Source: Caryophanales bacterium (GTDB lineage Bacteria > Bacillota > Bacilli > Bacillales > Bacillaceae_J). Taken from it: a stretch of 42,775 bases of DNA. Location: assembly GCA_012840465.1 (NCBI GenBank), contig DULJ01000025.1:1-42775 (forward strand), written 5' to 3'. Of the stretch, positions 7,859 to 19,630 are shown piece by piece. Position 1 is the first letter of the stretch; the number at the start of each line of letters is the position of its first letter. The notes under the pieces are model-generated. The model was given only the letters and a program-made list of their open reading frames with translations, did not search any database and was not told the DNA's origin. Position numbers and translations under genes: made by a program.

Positions 7859-8848
7859 ATGCAAACATGGGAACAACTGCAGGAAATACAGCCCAATGTA
7901 GTGAGGATGCTGAAAAATAGTATAGTAAAAGACCGGATTGCACATGCCTATTTATTTGAAGGTGGTCGTGGGACAGGCAAAAAAGCCGTCGGCCTTCAGC
8001 TTGCCAAAAGCTTCTTTTGCATAAATAAAAATGGCGCTGAGCCATGTAATGCCTGTATTGAATGCAAGCGGATTGACTCAGGCAATCACCCCGATGTCCA
8101 TTTCCTATCACCGGATGGTTTATCGTTAAAAAAAGAACAAATAAAAGATTTGCAGAGAGAATTTTCAAAGAAGAGTGTAGAATCCAAGGGGAAAGTCTAT
8201 ATTATTGAGCATGCTGATAAAATGACCAATCAAGCAGCCAATAGTTTATTAAAGTTTTTAGAGGAGCCAGGTGGGCAAACTATTGCTATTTTGTTAACAG
8301 AACAGGTTCAGCAAATATTGCCAACGATCTTATCCAGATGTCAAATTTTGAATTTTCAACCATTAACGGCAGATTTACTTTTACAAAAACTGTTACAACA
8401 AGATGTCCCTGCTCATTTAGGAAAAATTGCTGCCTCTCTTACCAATAATATTAATGAAGCACTTGCGATAATTTCAGACGATTGGTTTGCACAAGCCCGA
8501 AATATAGTGATACAATTAAATGAGGTCCTTTTAAAGAGGGGCCACCATGCTCTATTATTTTTGCATGAAAGTTGGCTGTCACACTTTAAGGAAAAGGAAC
8601 AGCTTAGTGTAGGTTTAGATTTATTATTATTATGGTTTAAAGACCTTTTATATATCCAAATAGGTGAAGAAAAGAGTTTAATTTATATAGATCAAAAGGA
8701 GTTGCTTGAGGCACAATCTATGCGTTTTTCTCAAAAGAAAATCGTGGACGATTTAACCGTAATTCTAGAGGCGAAAAAACGGTTAAATGCCAATGTCAAT
8801 CCTTCATTATTGATGGAGCAGCTGATACTGAAGTTGCAGGAGGGATAA
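7859..8848 (+). CDS. holB: DNA polymerase III subunit delta'
   Basis: A 329-residue clamp-loader subunit, the same length as in B. subtilis. The N-terminal AAA+ module has the modified P-loop GGRGTGKKAVG (about residues 36-46), a zinc finger with Cys55/Cys64/Cys67/Cys70-like spacing (FFCINKNGAEPCNACIEC), and the sensor/SRC region PTILSRCQIL with its arginine finger. It loads the DnaN sliding clamp together with DnaX and HolA. It is packed between tmk and ricT, probably in one transcript. The ribosome binding site is GTGGTGAT before the ATG. Confidence 0.95.
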   Translation: MQTWEQLQEIQPNVVRMLKNSIVKDRIAHAYLFEGGRGTGKKAVGLQLAKSFFCINKNGAEPCNACIECKRIDSGNHPDVHFLSPDGLSLKKEQIKDLQREFSKKSVESKGKVYIIEHADKMTNQAANSLLKFLEEPGGQTIAILLTEQVQQILPTILSRCQILNFQPLTADLLLQKLLQQDVPAHLGKIAASLTNNINEALAIISDDWFAQARNIVIQLNEVLLKRGHHALLFLHESWLSHFKEKEQLSVGLDLLLLWFKDLLYIQIGEEKSLIYIDQKELLEAQSMRFSQKKIVDDLTVILEAKKRLNANVNPSLLMEQLILKLQEG

Positions 8849-8851
8849 TAG

Positions 8852-9667
8852 TTGTATGAGGTAGTGGGAGTTCGCTTTAAAAAGGCGGGTAAAATATATT
8901 ATTTTGATCCAGGGGAAATCAAGATCGAAAAAGGATCCTATGTTATCGTTGAAACTGTTCGGGGGATTGAATTTGGAAAAGCCGTCATCGCCCAAAAAAC
9001 GGTCGATGAAAATGATATTGTTTTACCTTTAAAGAAGGTTATTCGTCTTGCGAATGAAGACGATTTTAGGAATGTAGAAGAGAATAAAAAAGAGGCAAAA
9101 GTAGCGTATGAAGCCTGCACGAAAAAAATAGAAGAGCATGGATTAGATATGAAGCTAGTAGACGTAGAATATACGTTTGATAGAAATAAGATTATCTTCT
9201 ATTTTACAGCAGATGGCCGCATCGATTTCCGTGAATTAGTTAAAGATTTAGCAGCTATATTTAGGACAAGAATTGAACTCCGTCAAATCGGTGTTCGTGA
9301 TGAAGCGAAATTGCTCGGTGGAATCGGACCGTGTGGGAGAATGCTCTGCTGTTCTACGTTTCTAGGCGACTTCGACCCGGTATCTATAAAAATGGCAAAG
9401 GATCAAAATCTGTCATTAAATCCAGCCAAAATTTCTGGACTATGTGGACGACTTATGTGTTGCTTGAAATATGAAAATGATGATTATGAGACTGCAAAAG
9501 CAGGACTACCAGACTTGGGCGCCCCTATTCACACACCGCAAGGAGACGGCAAGGTAGTCGGTTTGAACATATTGGAAGGTGTGATCCAAGTTGAATTGAT
9601 CGAACTTGAGCGTGTAGTAGAATATACAATTGATGAATTAATGGAGCAAGGGACCGTGTCGTTTTAG
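8852..9667 (+). CDS. ricT: RicT (YaaT), subunit of the Ric complex
   Basis: A 271-residue PSP1-domain protein nearly identical in pattern to B. subtilis YaaT. With RicA and RicF it forms a complex carrying Fe-S clusters that helps RNase Y mature transcripts and that influences sporulation, competence and biofilm. The cysteine-rich segments CGPCGRMLCCSTFLGDF and SGLCGRLMCCLKY (about residues 156-208) carry the cluster ligands. The start is a TTG: GGAGGG at 8839-8844 is correctly placed and the protein then begins MYEVVGVRFKKAG, as in B. subtilis. Confidence 0.96.
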   Translation: MYEVVGVRFKKAGKIYYFDPGEIKIEKGSYVIVETVRGIEFGKAVIAQKTVDENDIVLPLKKVIRLANEDDFRNVEENKKEAKVAYEACTKKIEEHGLDMKLVDVEYTFDRNKIIFYFTADGRIDFRELVKDLAAIFRTRIELRQIGVRDEAKLLGGIGPCGRMLCCSTFLGDFDPVSIKMAKDQNLSLNPAKISGLCGRLMCCLKYENDDYETAKAGLPDLGAPIHTPQGDGKVVGLNILEGVIQVELIELERVVEYTIDELMEQGTVSF

Positions 9668-9692
9668 CCCACAAAAATAGAGGTGCATTCAA

Positions 9693-10049
9693 GTGGACAA
9701 AAAACAATTATTTGATCAGGCGACTGAAATAGAAGAACAAATCGGTCGATTATATAAACAATTAGGTGAATTTAAAGCATATCTTGCCGAGTTGCTTGAG
9801 GAAAACCATCATTTAAAGATGGAAAATCATCACCTAAGACAACGGTTTGAAAAAGAGGACGAACCGAAGCAAAAAGAAACGAAAAGAAAGACGAACAAGA
9901 AGGAAAAGTCAGTGGCCGATATTGGAGAAGGATATGATAACCTCGCTCGTCTTTATCAAGAAGGGTTCCATATTTGTAATGTTCACTATGGGTCTTTGCG
10001 AAAGGATGGCGACTGCCTGTTTTGCTTATCGTTTTTAAATAAAAAATAG
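9693..10049 (+). CDS. yabA: YabA, negative regulator of replication initiation
   Basis: A 118-residue protein that in B. subtilis binds DnaA and DnaN to prevent over-initiation. The N-terminal half (about 5-55) is a leucine-rich coiled coil used for tetramer formation. A charged linker leads to the C-terminal zinc-binding domain, with His93, Cys95, Cys108 and Cys111 as ligands. The start is a GTG preceded by GAGGTG. The order ricT-yabA-yabB is conserved. A terminator follows immediately. Confidence 0.95.
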   Translation: MDKKQLFDQATEIEEQIGRLYKQLGEFKAYLAELLEENHHLKMENHHLRQRFEKEDEPKQKETKRKTNKKEKSVADIGEGYDNLARLYQEGFHICNVHYGSLRKDGDCLFCLSFLNKK

Positions 10050-10054
10050 GCTTA

Positions 10055-10090
10055 GAGGCTGACTCGAAAACATTGGGTCAGCCTCATTTC
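10055..10090 (+). terminator. Terminator after yabA
   Basis: GAGGCTGAC (10055-10063) pairs with GTCAGCCTC (10077-10085), extendable by two pairs. The following T run is weak (ATTTC), so termination may be partial and yabB may be read through. Confidence 0.7.
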
Positions 10091-10115
10091 TATATAAGGA
10101 AGGTTATTTACATAG

Positions 10116-10859
10116 ATGGTTGAATTACGTGGAGATGAACGTTTAGATTATTTGTTGGATGAGCGGATGAAAATTATCCAAAGCCCATCTGTTTTTAACT
10201 TTTCATTAGATGCCGTGTTATTGGCGGATTTCGTCTACGTTCCTATACAAAAAGGAACTTTACTTGATTTATGTACAGGCAACGCAGTGATTCCATTGCT
10301 TCTAAGCGAACGAACAAAGGGAACAATCACAGGGGTGGAAATTCAGGAGCGCATCTATGATATGGCTGTTAGAAGTATTCAGTACAATGGTTTAGAGGAC
10401 CGCCTTTCGGTCATTCATGGTGACATTAACGATATATATGGGGTACTCGGGAATGCCGGGTTTGATGTCGTGACTTGTAACCCGCCTTATTTTCCAACAC
10501 CAAGTGAAAAGGAATATAATGAAAACCCTCATCTAGCGATTGCTCGTCATGAAATTTATTGTACTCTTGAAGATGTTGTCAGGGTGTCAAGTAGGCTAGT
10601 TCGTCATGGTGGTAAAGTCGCTTTTGTTCACCGCCCCGAGAGGCTACTTGATATTGTTACTTTAATGAGACAATACAAAATAGAACCAAAACGAATGCGT
10701 CTCGTTTATCCTAAAGCGGGGAAGGAAGCTAATACATTATTAGTGGAGGGTACCAAATACGGTAAGGAAGGACTTAAAATATTACCTCCTATTTATGTGT
10801 ATAAAGAAAATAATGAGTACACTGAGGAGATGGTAGAGATTTTATATGGAGAAAGATAA
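10116..10859 (+). CDS. yabB: tRNA1(Val) adenine N6-methyltransferase-like protein (YabB)
   Basis: A 247-residue class I methyltransferase. The SAM-binding motif DLCTGNA is at residues 51-57 and the catalytic NPPY, typical of N6-adenine methylation, at 122-125. It belongs to the TrmN6/YfiC group that modifies A37 of a tRNA. The whole protein tracks B. subtilis YabB. The AAGGAAGG ribosome binding site is 11 bases before the ATG. Its end overlaps yazA by 14 bases, and yazA overlaps rsmI, so the three are translationally coupled. Confidence 0.93.
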   Translation: MVELRGDERLDYLLDERMKIIQSPSVFNFSLDAVLLADFVYVPIQKGTLLDLCTGNAVIPLLLSERTKGTITGVEIQERIYDMAVRSIQYNGLEDRLSVIHGDINDIYGVLGNAGFDVVTCNPPYFPTPSEKEYNENPHLAIARHEIYCTLEDVVRVSSRLVRHGGKVAFVHRPERLLDIVTLMRQYKIEPKRMRLVYPKAGKEANTLLVEGTKYGKEGLKILPPIYVYKENNEYTEEMVEILYGER

Positions 10860-11115
10860 GCATTATGTTTATATTTTGGAATGCAGCGATGGCTCGTATT
10901 ATACGGGCTATACGAATAATTTAGAAAAAAGGATAGAAATGCACCAAACGGGTAAGGGTGCGAAATATACAAGAGGACGTTCGCCAGTCCAGCTTTTATT
11001 TTCTAAAGTGTATGAATCTAAAACGGAGGCCATGCAGGAGGAATATCGGGTCAAGCAATTAACGAGAAAACAAAAAGAGGAGTATATTTATGAGAACGCA
11101 GCAAAAAAGCTTTAG
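10846..11115 (+). CDS. yazA: GIY-YIG domain protein YazA
   Basis: An 89-residue single-domain GIY-YIG protein of the UPF0213 group. The YVY and YTG elements lie at about residues 7-9 and 19-21, with a conserved Arg near 29 and the helix containing Glu near 57. The fold is that of a nuclease, but the cellular role of this family is not known to me. It is embedded between yabB and rsmI, overlapping both (14 and 26 bases), as in B. subtilis. Confidence 0.93.
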   Translation: MEKDKHYVYILECSDGSYYTGYTNNLEKRIEMHQTGKGAKYTRGRSPVQLLFSKVYESKTEAMQEEYRVKQLTRKQKEEYIYENAAKKL

Positions 11116-11971
11116 TGAATCAATTGCCGGGGTGCTTTATTTAGTGCCAACCCCAATCGGCAATTTAGAGGATATGACCTTTCGCGCCATCCGTATATTA
11201 AAGGAAACTGACTTAATTGCCGCTGAAGATACGAGGCAAACGGTCAAGCTTCTGAATCATTTTGAAATTTCAACACCACTGACAAGCTACTATGAACATA
11301 ATAAGCGGGAAAGCGGCGCTAAACTTCTTGAGGAAATAAAGAATGGAAAAACAATTGCTTTAGTTAGTGACGCGGGGATGCCAGCCATTTCCGATCCAGG
11401 CTACGATTTAGTTGTCGCAGCATTGGAGGAAGGTATTGCCGTTATTGCCCTGCCCGGAGCGAATGCGGCGCTGACAGCTTTAATTGCCTCTGGGCTTCCA
11501 ACCGATCACTTTTATTATTATGGTTTTTTGCCACGTGGGAAAAAGGAAAGAACGGCAGAGTTAGAACGGCTTAAGGAAATGCTCGATCCAATTATTTTTT
11601 ATGAGGCTCCGCATCGCTTGAAAGAAACGCTTATTGCCATTGAAAAGGTTTGGGGGAGCAATCGCAGAGCAACCCTTTCAAGGGAATTAACAAAAAAGTT
11701 TGAGGAATACATAAGAGGGACAGTAGGTGAACTTACGCAGTGGGCGGATGAAGAAATGATACGTGGTGAATTTTGTATTATTGTCGAAGGTGCAAACAGT
11801 GACGAAATTCCAGAAAAACATAGTTGGTGGGAAGAATTACAGATTAAAGAGCATATAGAGCATTATATTGAAAAAGAGGGCATGCGGTCTAAAGATGCGA
11901 TTAAACGTGTTGCAGATGAGCGAGGGCTGCCGAAAAGAGAAGTGTACCAATTGTTTCATATAGAAGAGTAA
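11090..11971 (+). CDS. rsmI: 16S rRNA (cytidine1402-2'-O)-methyltransferase RsmI
   Basis: A 293-residue tetrapyrrole-methylase-fold enzyme. The family opening YLVPTPIGNLEDMTFRA is at about residues 17-33, followed by AAEDTRQT, SDAGMPAISDPG and the conserved EAPHR segment. It methylates the ribose of C1402 in the decoding centre of 16S rRNA. It ends the yabB-yazA-rsmI unit, with a terminator shared with convergent abrB. Confidence 0.95.
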   Translation: MRTQQKSFSESIAGVLYLVPTPIGNLEDMTFRAIRILKETDLIAAEDTRQTVKLLNHFEISTPLTSYYEHNKRESGAKLLEEIKNGKTIALVSDAGMPAISDPGYDLVVAALEEGIAVIALPGANAALTALIASGLPTDHFYYYGFLPRGKKERTAELERLKEMLDPIIFYEAPHRLKETLIAIEKVWGSNRRATLSRELTKKFEEYIRGTVGELTQWADEEMIRGEFCIIVEGANSDEIPEKHSWWEELQIKEHIEHYIEKEGMRSKDAIKRVADERGLPKREVYQLFHIEE

Positions 11972-11992
11972 ACGCAAGGTGAAAATGAGCAA

Positions 11993-12030
11993 TAAAAAAA
12001 GAGGCTGAATTTGGCCTCTTTTGATTTTAT
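11993..12030 (+). terminator. Bidirectional terminator between rsmI and abrB
   Basis: AAAAGAGGC (11997-12005) pairs with GCCTCTTTT (12014-12022). An A run lies to the left and T-rich sequence to the right, giving a U tract on either strand. It separates convergent rsmI and abrB. Confidence 0.88.
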
Positions 12031-12035
12031 TATCA

Positions 12036-12323
12036 TTATTTTGCTGAAACTGCAAGGTTGTCTTGAAGCTCTTTTAATAACATTTCTGCGCCTTCGCGGC
12101 TAAGGATAATCTTTCCATTAGCAAGTGCAAAGTTGTGATCGGATACTTCCCCAGTAATGCTGCAAGTCATGTTTGGCTTATACTTTTTTAAAATAATGCG
12201 ATCATCATCAACATATATTTCAAGTGAGTCTTTTTCTGCAATACCTAAAGTACGACGTAATTCAATCGGAATTACTACGCGACCTAATTCATCAACTTTA
12301 CGAACAATTCCAGTAGATTTCAT
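12036..12323 (-). CDS. abrB: Transition-state regulator AbrB
   Basis: A 95-residue DNA-binding protein with the N-terminal swapped-hairpin domain (about residues 1-50, starting MKSTGIVRKVDELGRVVIP) and a C-terminal multimerisation domain that contains the single Cys at about 54. It represses post-exponential genes during growth (competence, biofilm, spo0E, sigH). Repression of abrB by phosphorylated Spo0A starts the transition to sporulation, and the expected tandem Spo0A boxes are present in its leader. It is paralogous at the N terminus to SpoVT in this window. Confidence 0.97.
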   Translation of the reverse strand: MKSTGIVRKVDELGRVVIPIELRRTLGIAEKDSLEIYVDDDRIILKKYKPNMTCSITGEVSDHNFALANGKIILSREGAEMLLKELQDNLAVSAK

Positions 12324-12364
12324 GTGACCATTTCTCCCTTTAATAGTTTAGTATATATTTATAA

Positions 12365-12381
12365 TTCGTCATGTTTCGACA
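12365..12381 (-). promoter_or_regulatory. Tandem Spo0A boxes in the abrB leader
   Basis: On the abrB strand, TGTCGAA (12375-12381) and TGACGAA (12365-12371) are direct repeats separated by three bases. They lie just downstream of the -10 element, where Spo0A~P would block transcription. The same two heptamers with 3-bp spacing are known at B. subtilis abrB. Confidence 0.88.
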
Positions 12382-12397
12382 AATTTCATCCCTTTTT

Positions 12398-12426
12398 ATA
12401 ATATCAAATTTTCCAAAAGTAGTCAA
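12398..12426 (-). promoter_or_regulatory. abrB sigma-A promoter
   Basis: On the minus strand, TTGACT (12421-12426) and TATTAT (12398-12403) are separated by exactly 17 bases. The Spo0A boxes begin 16 bases after the -10. Between here and the metS promoter (12427-12650) the DNA is very AT-rich with no ORF; nothing further can be assigned. Confidence 0.8.
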
Positions 12427-12650
12427 TTATTGTTTATGTAAAAAAGTGTAGATTTTATAAGAAAATGTATTTTTTTGTATTTCAAAAGCTGATATATAAA
12501 GTTTTGTAATTAGCACTATAAAAATAGTTAATACTACTATTCTTACATTTACTTACCTTTATTCAAAAAAATGTTTTTTCTTTTATTATAAAAATAACGA
12601 CAAAATTCTACAAGGGTTTTTGACAAAAAAATTAGGAACTGGAAGTAATC

Positions 12651-12695
12651 TTGACTCATAATATTTGATTGGGTATATTTTGGAGATGGTATAAT
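12651..12695 (+). promoter_or_regulatory. metS promoters
   Basis: TTGACT (12651-12656)-17-TATATT (12674-12679) is a good sigma-A promoter. A second, overlapping possibility is an extended -10, TGGTATAAT (12687-12695). No T-box (AGGGTGGNACCGCG-like) or SAM riboswitch is present in the short leader, so the gene seems not to be tRNA-controlled. Confidence 0.7.
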
Positions 12696-12748
12696 AGATA
12701 GTACGAATGGATACTTAAAGGAATATTTGATAAGAGGGGGTTATTTAA

Positions 12749-14734
<1,986 letters not shown>

Positions 14735-14752
14735 GTTTCAAGGGAGTTTTAT

Positions 14753-15520
14753 ATGTTATTTGATACCCATGTTCATCTTAATGCAAGGCAATTTGCCGAT
14801 GATGAAGAAGAAGTTATTGAGCGTGCACTGTCTGAAGGTGTCTCCCACATGGTCGTTGTTGGTTTTGATAAAGAGACGATTGAAGGTGCAATTAGAATTG
14901 CGGAACAGAACGACTTTATCTATGCTGCAATCGGCTGGCATCCTGTTGATGCTATTGATATGAAGGAAGAAGATTTAGAGTGGATCGAGGAGTTGGCCAG
15001 TCATTCAAAGGTCGTCGCTCTTGGTGAAATGGGCTTGGATTATTACTGGGATAAATCACCGAAGGACATCCAAAAGGAGGTCTTTCGTAAACAAATTCGC
15101 CTAGCGAAAAAGTTGAAATTGCCAATTATCATCCATAACCGTGAAGCAACGCAGGATATTGTCGATATTTTGAAAGAAGAGGAAGCGGGCGAAGTTGGCG
15201 GAATTATGCATTGTTTTAGCGGAAGCCTTGAAACAGCTAGAGAATGCATCGCTATGAATTTCTATATCTCCTTTGGCGGCCCTGTAACTTTTAAAAATGC
15301 CAAAAAGCCAAAAGAAGTAGCTGCCGAACTTCCGCTTGAGAAGCTACTCGTCGAAACGGATTGCCCGTATTTAACACCGCATCCGTATCGCGGCAAAAGA
15401 AATGAACCAGCTTATGTAAAATTAGTTGCTGAGCAAATTGCTGAATTAAAGGGCGTTTCGTATGAAGAAGTAGCCCATCAAACAACGGAAAATGCAAAAA
15501 AGGTGTTTGGGATTTCATAA
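14753..15520 (+). CDS. tatD: TatD-family metal-dependent DNase
   Basis: A 255-residue TIM-barrel hydrolase (B. subtilis YabD). Metal ligands are visible as HVH at residues 6-8, Glu in GEMGLDYY, His in IIHNREA, His in MHCFSG and Asp in ETDCPYLTPHP. Members are 3'-5' exonucleases acting on DNA and possibly other nucleic acids. It follows metS by 18 bases, so it is probably co-transcribed, and ends at a terminator. Confidence 0.94.
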   Translation: MLFDTHVHLNARQFADDEEEVIERALSEGVSHMVVVGFDKETIEGAIRIAEQNDFIYAAIGWHPVDAIDMKEEDLEWIEELASHSKVVALGEMGLDYYWDKSPKDIQKEVFRKQIRLAKKLKLPIIIHNREATQDIVDILKEEEAGEVGGIMHCFSGSLETARECIAMNFYISFGGPVTFKNAKKPKEVAAELPLEKLLVETDCPYLTPHPYRGKRNEPAYVKLVAEQIAELKGVSYEEVAHQTTENAKKVFGIS

Positions 15521-15529
15521 ATTGTCGAA

Positions 15530-15565
15530 AGGGGCTGTCTCTCAAGTGGGACAGCCTCTTTTTTC
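15530..15565 (+). terminator. Terminator after tatD
   Basis: GGGGCTGTC (15531-15539) pairs with GACAGCCTC-type sequence around 15550-15558, followed by TTTTTT. It ends the metS-tatD unit. Confidence 0.85.
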
Positions 15566-15568
15566 GTT

Positions 15569-15741
15569 AAACGGGCACTTCCGCTTTTCTATCTGTCTAG
15601 CTCCAGTGCCCAGCGACTCGAAAAACTTCACCCGTCTCCCTACGATAAGTCAACATCGACTCCCTTCGTTCGTCGTGTTTCCTTTATCTCAGTCGTCGTG
15701 CTCCAGTTTTTTCGTCGCTTAACGGGCACTTCCGCTTTTCT
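15569..15741 (+). repeat. Interspersed repeat family A: full copy with a preceding terminal fragment
   Basis: A 148-bp unit (15594-15741) runs from TGTCTAGCTCCAG to CGCTTTTCT. It shares long near-identical blocks with 22917-23063, for example TCCCTACGATAAGTCAACAT and GTTTCCTTTATCTCAGTCG. It is immediately preceded by a separate copy of the right terminus (AACGGGCACTTCCGCTTTTC, 15569-15588). The copy at 22917 is preceded by a similar but different terminus. No ORF is present. It lies in the 398-base gap between tatD and yabE. Confidence 0.85.
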
Positions 15742-15866
15742 AGCGAAGAATGTTGTCGATATTTTTGGGTGGATTTACTAAATAAAATGGCTTTATAATG
15801 TGAAACGATAGACAAAGTGAACATGTCTTAAAATTTGTCAAGAATGGGTGGGGTGGTAAATTATAG

Positions 15867-15896
15867 TTGACAACTTGAGAAAGGCTCTTATATAAT
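15867..15896 (+). promoter_or_regulatory. yabE sigma-A promoter
   Basis: TTGACA (15867-15872) and TATAAT (15891-15896) are both perfect hexamers with an 18-bp spacer. They lie just before the ribosome binding site GAAGGAGG at 15905-15912. Confidence 0.75.
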
Positions 15897-15918
15897 CACT
15901 CCGAGAAGGAGGCAAATT

Positions 15919-17079
15919 ATGCTGAAATCGAAAAAGATGATAGTTGCCTTGTCTAGTACTCTAGCTATTATACTAATAGCGGTACTATCGTACGAGGGAA
16001 CTAAGCAGCCGGTAACGGTTGTATTAGACGGGAAAGAAGAAACGGTACGGACCCATGCCGGGACGGTAAAAGAGCTTTTGGCAGAGCTTGATTTAGAAGT
16101 CTTGGAGCAAGATCGGATCACGCCTTCGCTGGATTCACCGATAACGAAAAACGGGAGAGTTTCGTGGGACCCAGCCAAGCCTATTAGATTGATAGCCTGG
16201 GGAAAAGAGGAGACAGTTTGGTCAGCGGCAAAAACTGTAGGGGAATTTATAAATGAGCAAAATATAACGTTAAGTGAACACGATAGAATTAGTCCAAGTC
16301 GGGATACAGAGCTAGATCAAAAAACAGAAATAATCGTAGATACTGCTTTTCTTGTAACAGTCAAAGATAAAAATGAAGAGAAGCAAGTTTGGACCACTTC
16401 GACTACGGTCGTTGACCTTTTGAAGCACCAAGAAATTAAACTTAATGAACTTGATCGCGTGGAGCCAGAAGCTAACACTCAAGTCACAGAAGATATGGTT
16501 GTTAATGTTATACGCGTAGAAAAGGTCACCGATGTGGTGGAAGCACCAGTTGATTTTGCAGTCGTAACTCGAAAAGATTCATCCCTACCTGCGGGTGTAG
16601 AAAAGGTAGTCGATAAAGGTGAAAAAGGTTTGGAAAAGCAGACCTTTGCAGTGGTTCTTGAAAACGACAAAGAAGTTTCTAGAACGCTACTAAGTACTGA
16701 AAAGGTTAGAGATAGTAAAGATAAAATTGTTGCTTTGGGTACAAAAACAATTAAACAACAAGCGGCCCGTGGCTATGATGGTCCTCAGACAAAGGAATTT
16801 TATGTCCAAGCCACTGCTTATACTGCTTATTGTAACGGATGCTCCGGGAAGACTTCGACTGGTATTAATTTGAGGGAAAATCCCGATGTAAAAGTCATTG
16901 CGGTTGACCCTAGTGTCATTCCATTAGGTACAAAAGTATGGGTGGAAGGCTATGGTCATGCGATCGCTGCTGATACCGGCGGCTCCATTAAAGGAAATAA
17001 AATCGACCTGTTTATTCCTAACCAAAAGACAGTAGACAGCTATGGCCGTAAAACGGTATTAATTAAAATGCTGGAATAA
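15919..17079 (+). CDS. yabE: YabE, cell-wall protein with DUF348, G5 and 3D domains
   Basis: A 386-residue exported protein: a short N-terminal membrane segment (about residues 7-26), then three DUF348 repeats (about 30-75, 88-130, 145-190), a G5 domain (about 200-275) and a C-terminal 3D domain with AYTAYCNGCSG, DPSVIPLGTKVWVEGYG, AADTGG and the NKIDLF segment. The 3D (double-psi barrel) domain resembles lytic transglycosylases, and the family is related to resuscitation-promoting factors, so it is a probable cell-wall lytic enzyme. It is about 50 residues shorter than B. subtilis YabE as I recall it. In B. subtilis an antisense RNA controls yabE; I cannot confirm one here. Confidence 0.92.
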   Translation: MLKSKKMIVALSSTLAIILIAVLSYEGTKQPVTVVLDGKEETVRTHAGTVKELLAELDLEVLEQDRITPSLDSPITKNGRVSWDPAKPIRLIAWGKEETVWSAAKTVGEFINEQNITLSEHDRISPSRDTELDQKTEIIVDTAFLVTVKDKNEEKQVWTTSTTVVDLLKHQEIKLNELDRVEPEANTQVTEDMVVNVIRVEKVTDVVEAPVDFAVVTRKDSSLPAGVEKVVDKGEKGLEKQTFAVVLENDKEVSRTLLSTEKVRDSKDKIVALGTKTIKQQAARGYDGPQTKEFYVQATAYTAYCNGCSGKTSTGINLRENPDVKVIAVDPSVIPLGTKVWVEGYGHAIAADTGGSIKGNKIDLFIPNQKTVDSYGRKTVLIKMLE

Positions 17080-17101
17080 ACAGAATAGCATGTTCACTCT
17101 T

Positions 17102-17135
17102 CACAGGGGACCCTTTAAATCCTCTGTGTTTTTTG
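17102..17135 (+). terminator. yabE terminator
   Basis: CACAGGGG (17102-17109) pairs with CCTCTGTG (17121-17128, one G-U), followed by TTTTTTG. Confidence 0.82.
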
Positions 17136-17218
17136 TTTTTAATTAGATTATACTTATACATGTATAGACGTTAAACAAGCATTTAAAGTTTCAGACTTTC
17201 GAGAGGAAAAATAAAAAA

Positions 17219-18672
<1,454 letters not shown>

Positions 18673-18675
18673 TTT

Positions 18676-18704
18676 CACGTTTTTCCCCGAGGATACATAG
18701 GTTA
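18676..18704 (+). promoter_or_regulatory. Candidate sigma-K promoter of yabG
   Basis: CATAGGTTA (18696-18704) matches the sigma-K -10 consensus CATAnnnTA. A CAC at 18676-18678 lies 17 bases upstream, as expected for the short -35. B. subtilis yabG is a mother-cell, sigma-K-dependent gene. Confidence 0.6.
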
Positions 18705-18763
18705 TAAAAGACCGGTATGACCCGGTGTGACCGTTGTATCTGCCCCATGTGAGGAGGGGAAAT

Positions 18764-19630
18764 ATGGATATTGAGGTGGGAGATTTAGTAACCCGCAAAT
18801 CTTATAATCATGATTTACTTTTCCGGGTGACAGAAATAAATAACGCCATAGCAATTTTATTGGGCGAGGATGTTAGGCTGATGGCTGATGCACCAATTTC
18901 CGACTTATTGGTTATAGACGATAAAGAGTATCAATCAAGGCAAAAGAAGGAAAAGGAAAAAGTAGATAAATCCAACTGGCTATTTCGTCAGGATTATAAT
19001 TTAATTCGCCAAAGAAATGAATATCATGCTTCGAGCGGCTACAGTCATAGTGAATCATACTTTCAAATGCCTGGTCGTGTGTTGCATTTGGATGGTGATC
19101 CTGTTTATTTACAAAAATGCCGCACATTATATGAACGTCTGGGTGTTCCGATTTATGGCGTTCATATGAGTGAAAAGGAAATGCCAGAGCGGGTTGGCAG
19201 GTTAATTGAGCAAATGCGCCCCGATATACTAGTTGTAACCGGCCATGATGCTTATCTTAAATCAAAAGGTAAAATAAGTGACTTAAAGGCATACCGCCAC
19301 TCTCGCTACTTTGCTGAAACCGTTTATGAAGCCAGAAAAAGGGTCCCGCATCTTGATCAGCTTGTTATTTTTGCGGGTGCATGCCAATCACACTTCGAAT
19401 CATTAATCAAAGCTGGAGCCAATTTCGCAAGCTCTCCGACGCGGATTAATATTCACGCCCTTGATCCGGTATATATTGTCGCTAAAATCAGCTATACGCC
19501 GATCAAGGATCATATTAATGTGTGGGATGTGCTTAGAAATACCTTAACTGGTGAAAAAGGGTTAGGTGGAGTGGAAACAAGGGGACTACTTCGAATTGGA
19601 ATGCCATATAATATACCGGATTATGAATAA
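18764..19630 (+). CDS. yabG: YabG, sporulation-specific protease
   Basis: A 288-residue peptidase (family U57) made late in the mother cell. In B. subtilis it trims coat and morphogenetic proteins such as SpoIVA and helps Tgl-dependent cross-linking of the coat. Conserved segments seen are VLHLDGDPVYLQKC, DILVVTGHDAY and VIFAGACQSHFESL, the last with Cys and His that are plausible catalytic residues. The frame opens at TTG 18734, but GGAGGGG at 18753-18759 places the start at ATG 18764 and gives the usual length of ~290. Confidence 0.94.
   Translation: MDIEVGDLVTRKSYNHDLLFRVTEINNAIAILLGEDVRLMADAPISDLLVIDDKEYQSRQKKEKEKVDKSNWLFRQDYNLIRQRNEYHASSGYSHSESYFQMPGRVLHLDGDPVYLQKCRTLYERLGVPIYGVHMSEKEMPERVGRLIEQMRPDILVVTGHDAYLKSKGKISDLKAYRHSRYFAETVYEARKRVPHLDQLVIFAGACQSHFESLIKAGANFASSPTRINIHALDPVYIVAKISYTPIKDHINVWDVLRNTLTGEKGLGGVETRGLLRIGMPYNIPDYE

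Noticed and set aside
12700-12748. T-box or SAM riboswitch upstream of metS
   Set aside because: The leader is only ~50 nt and lacks the T-box sequence AGGGTGGNACCGCG and any SAM-box motifs.
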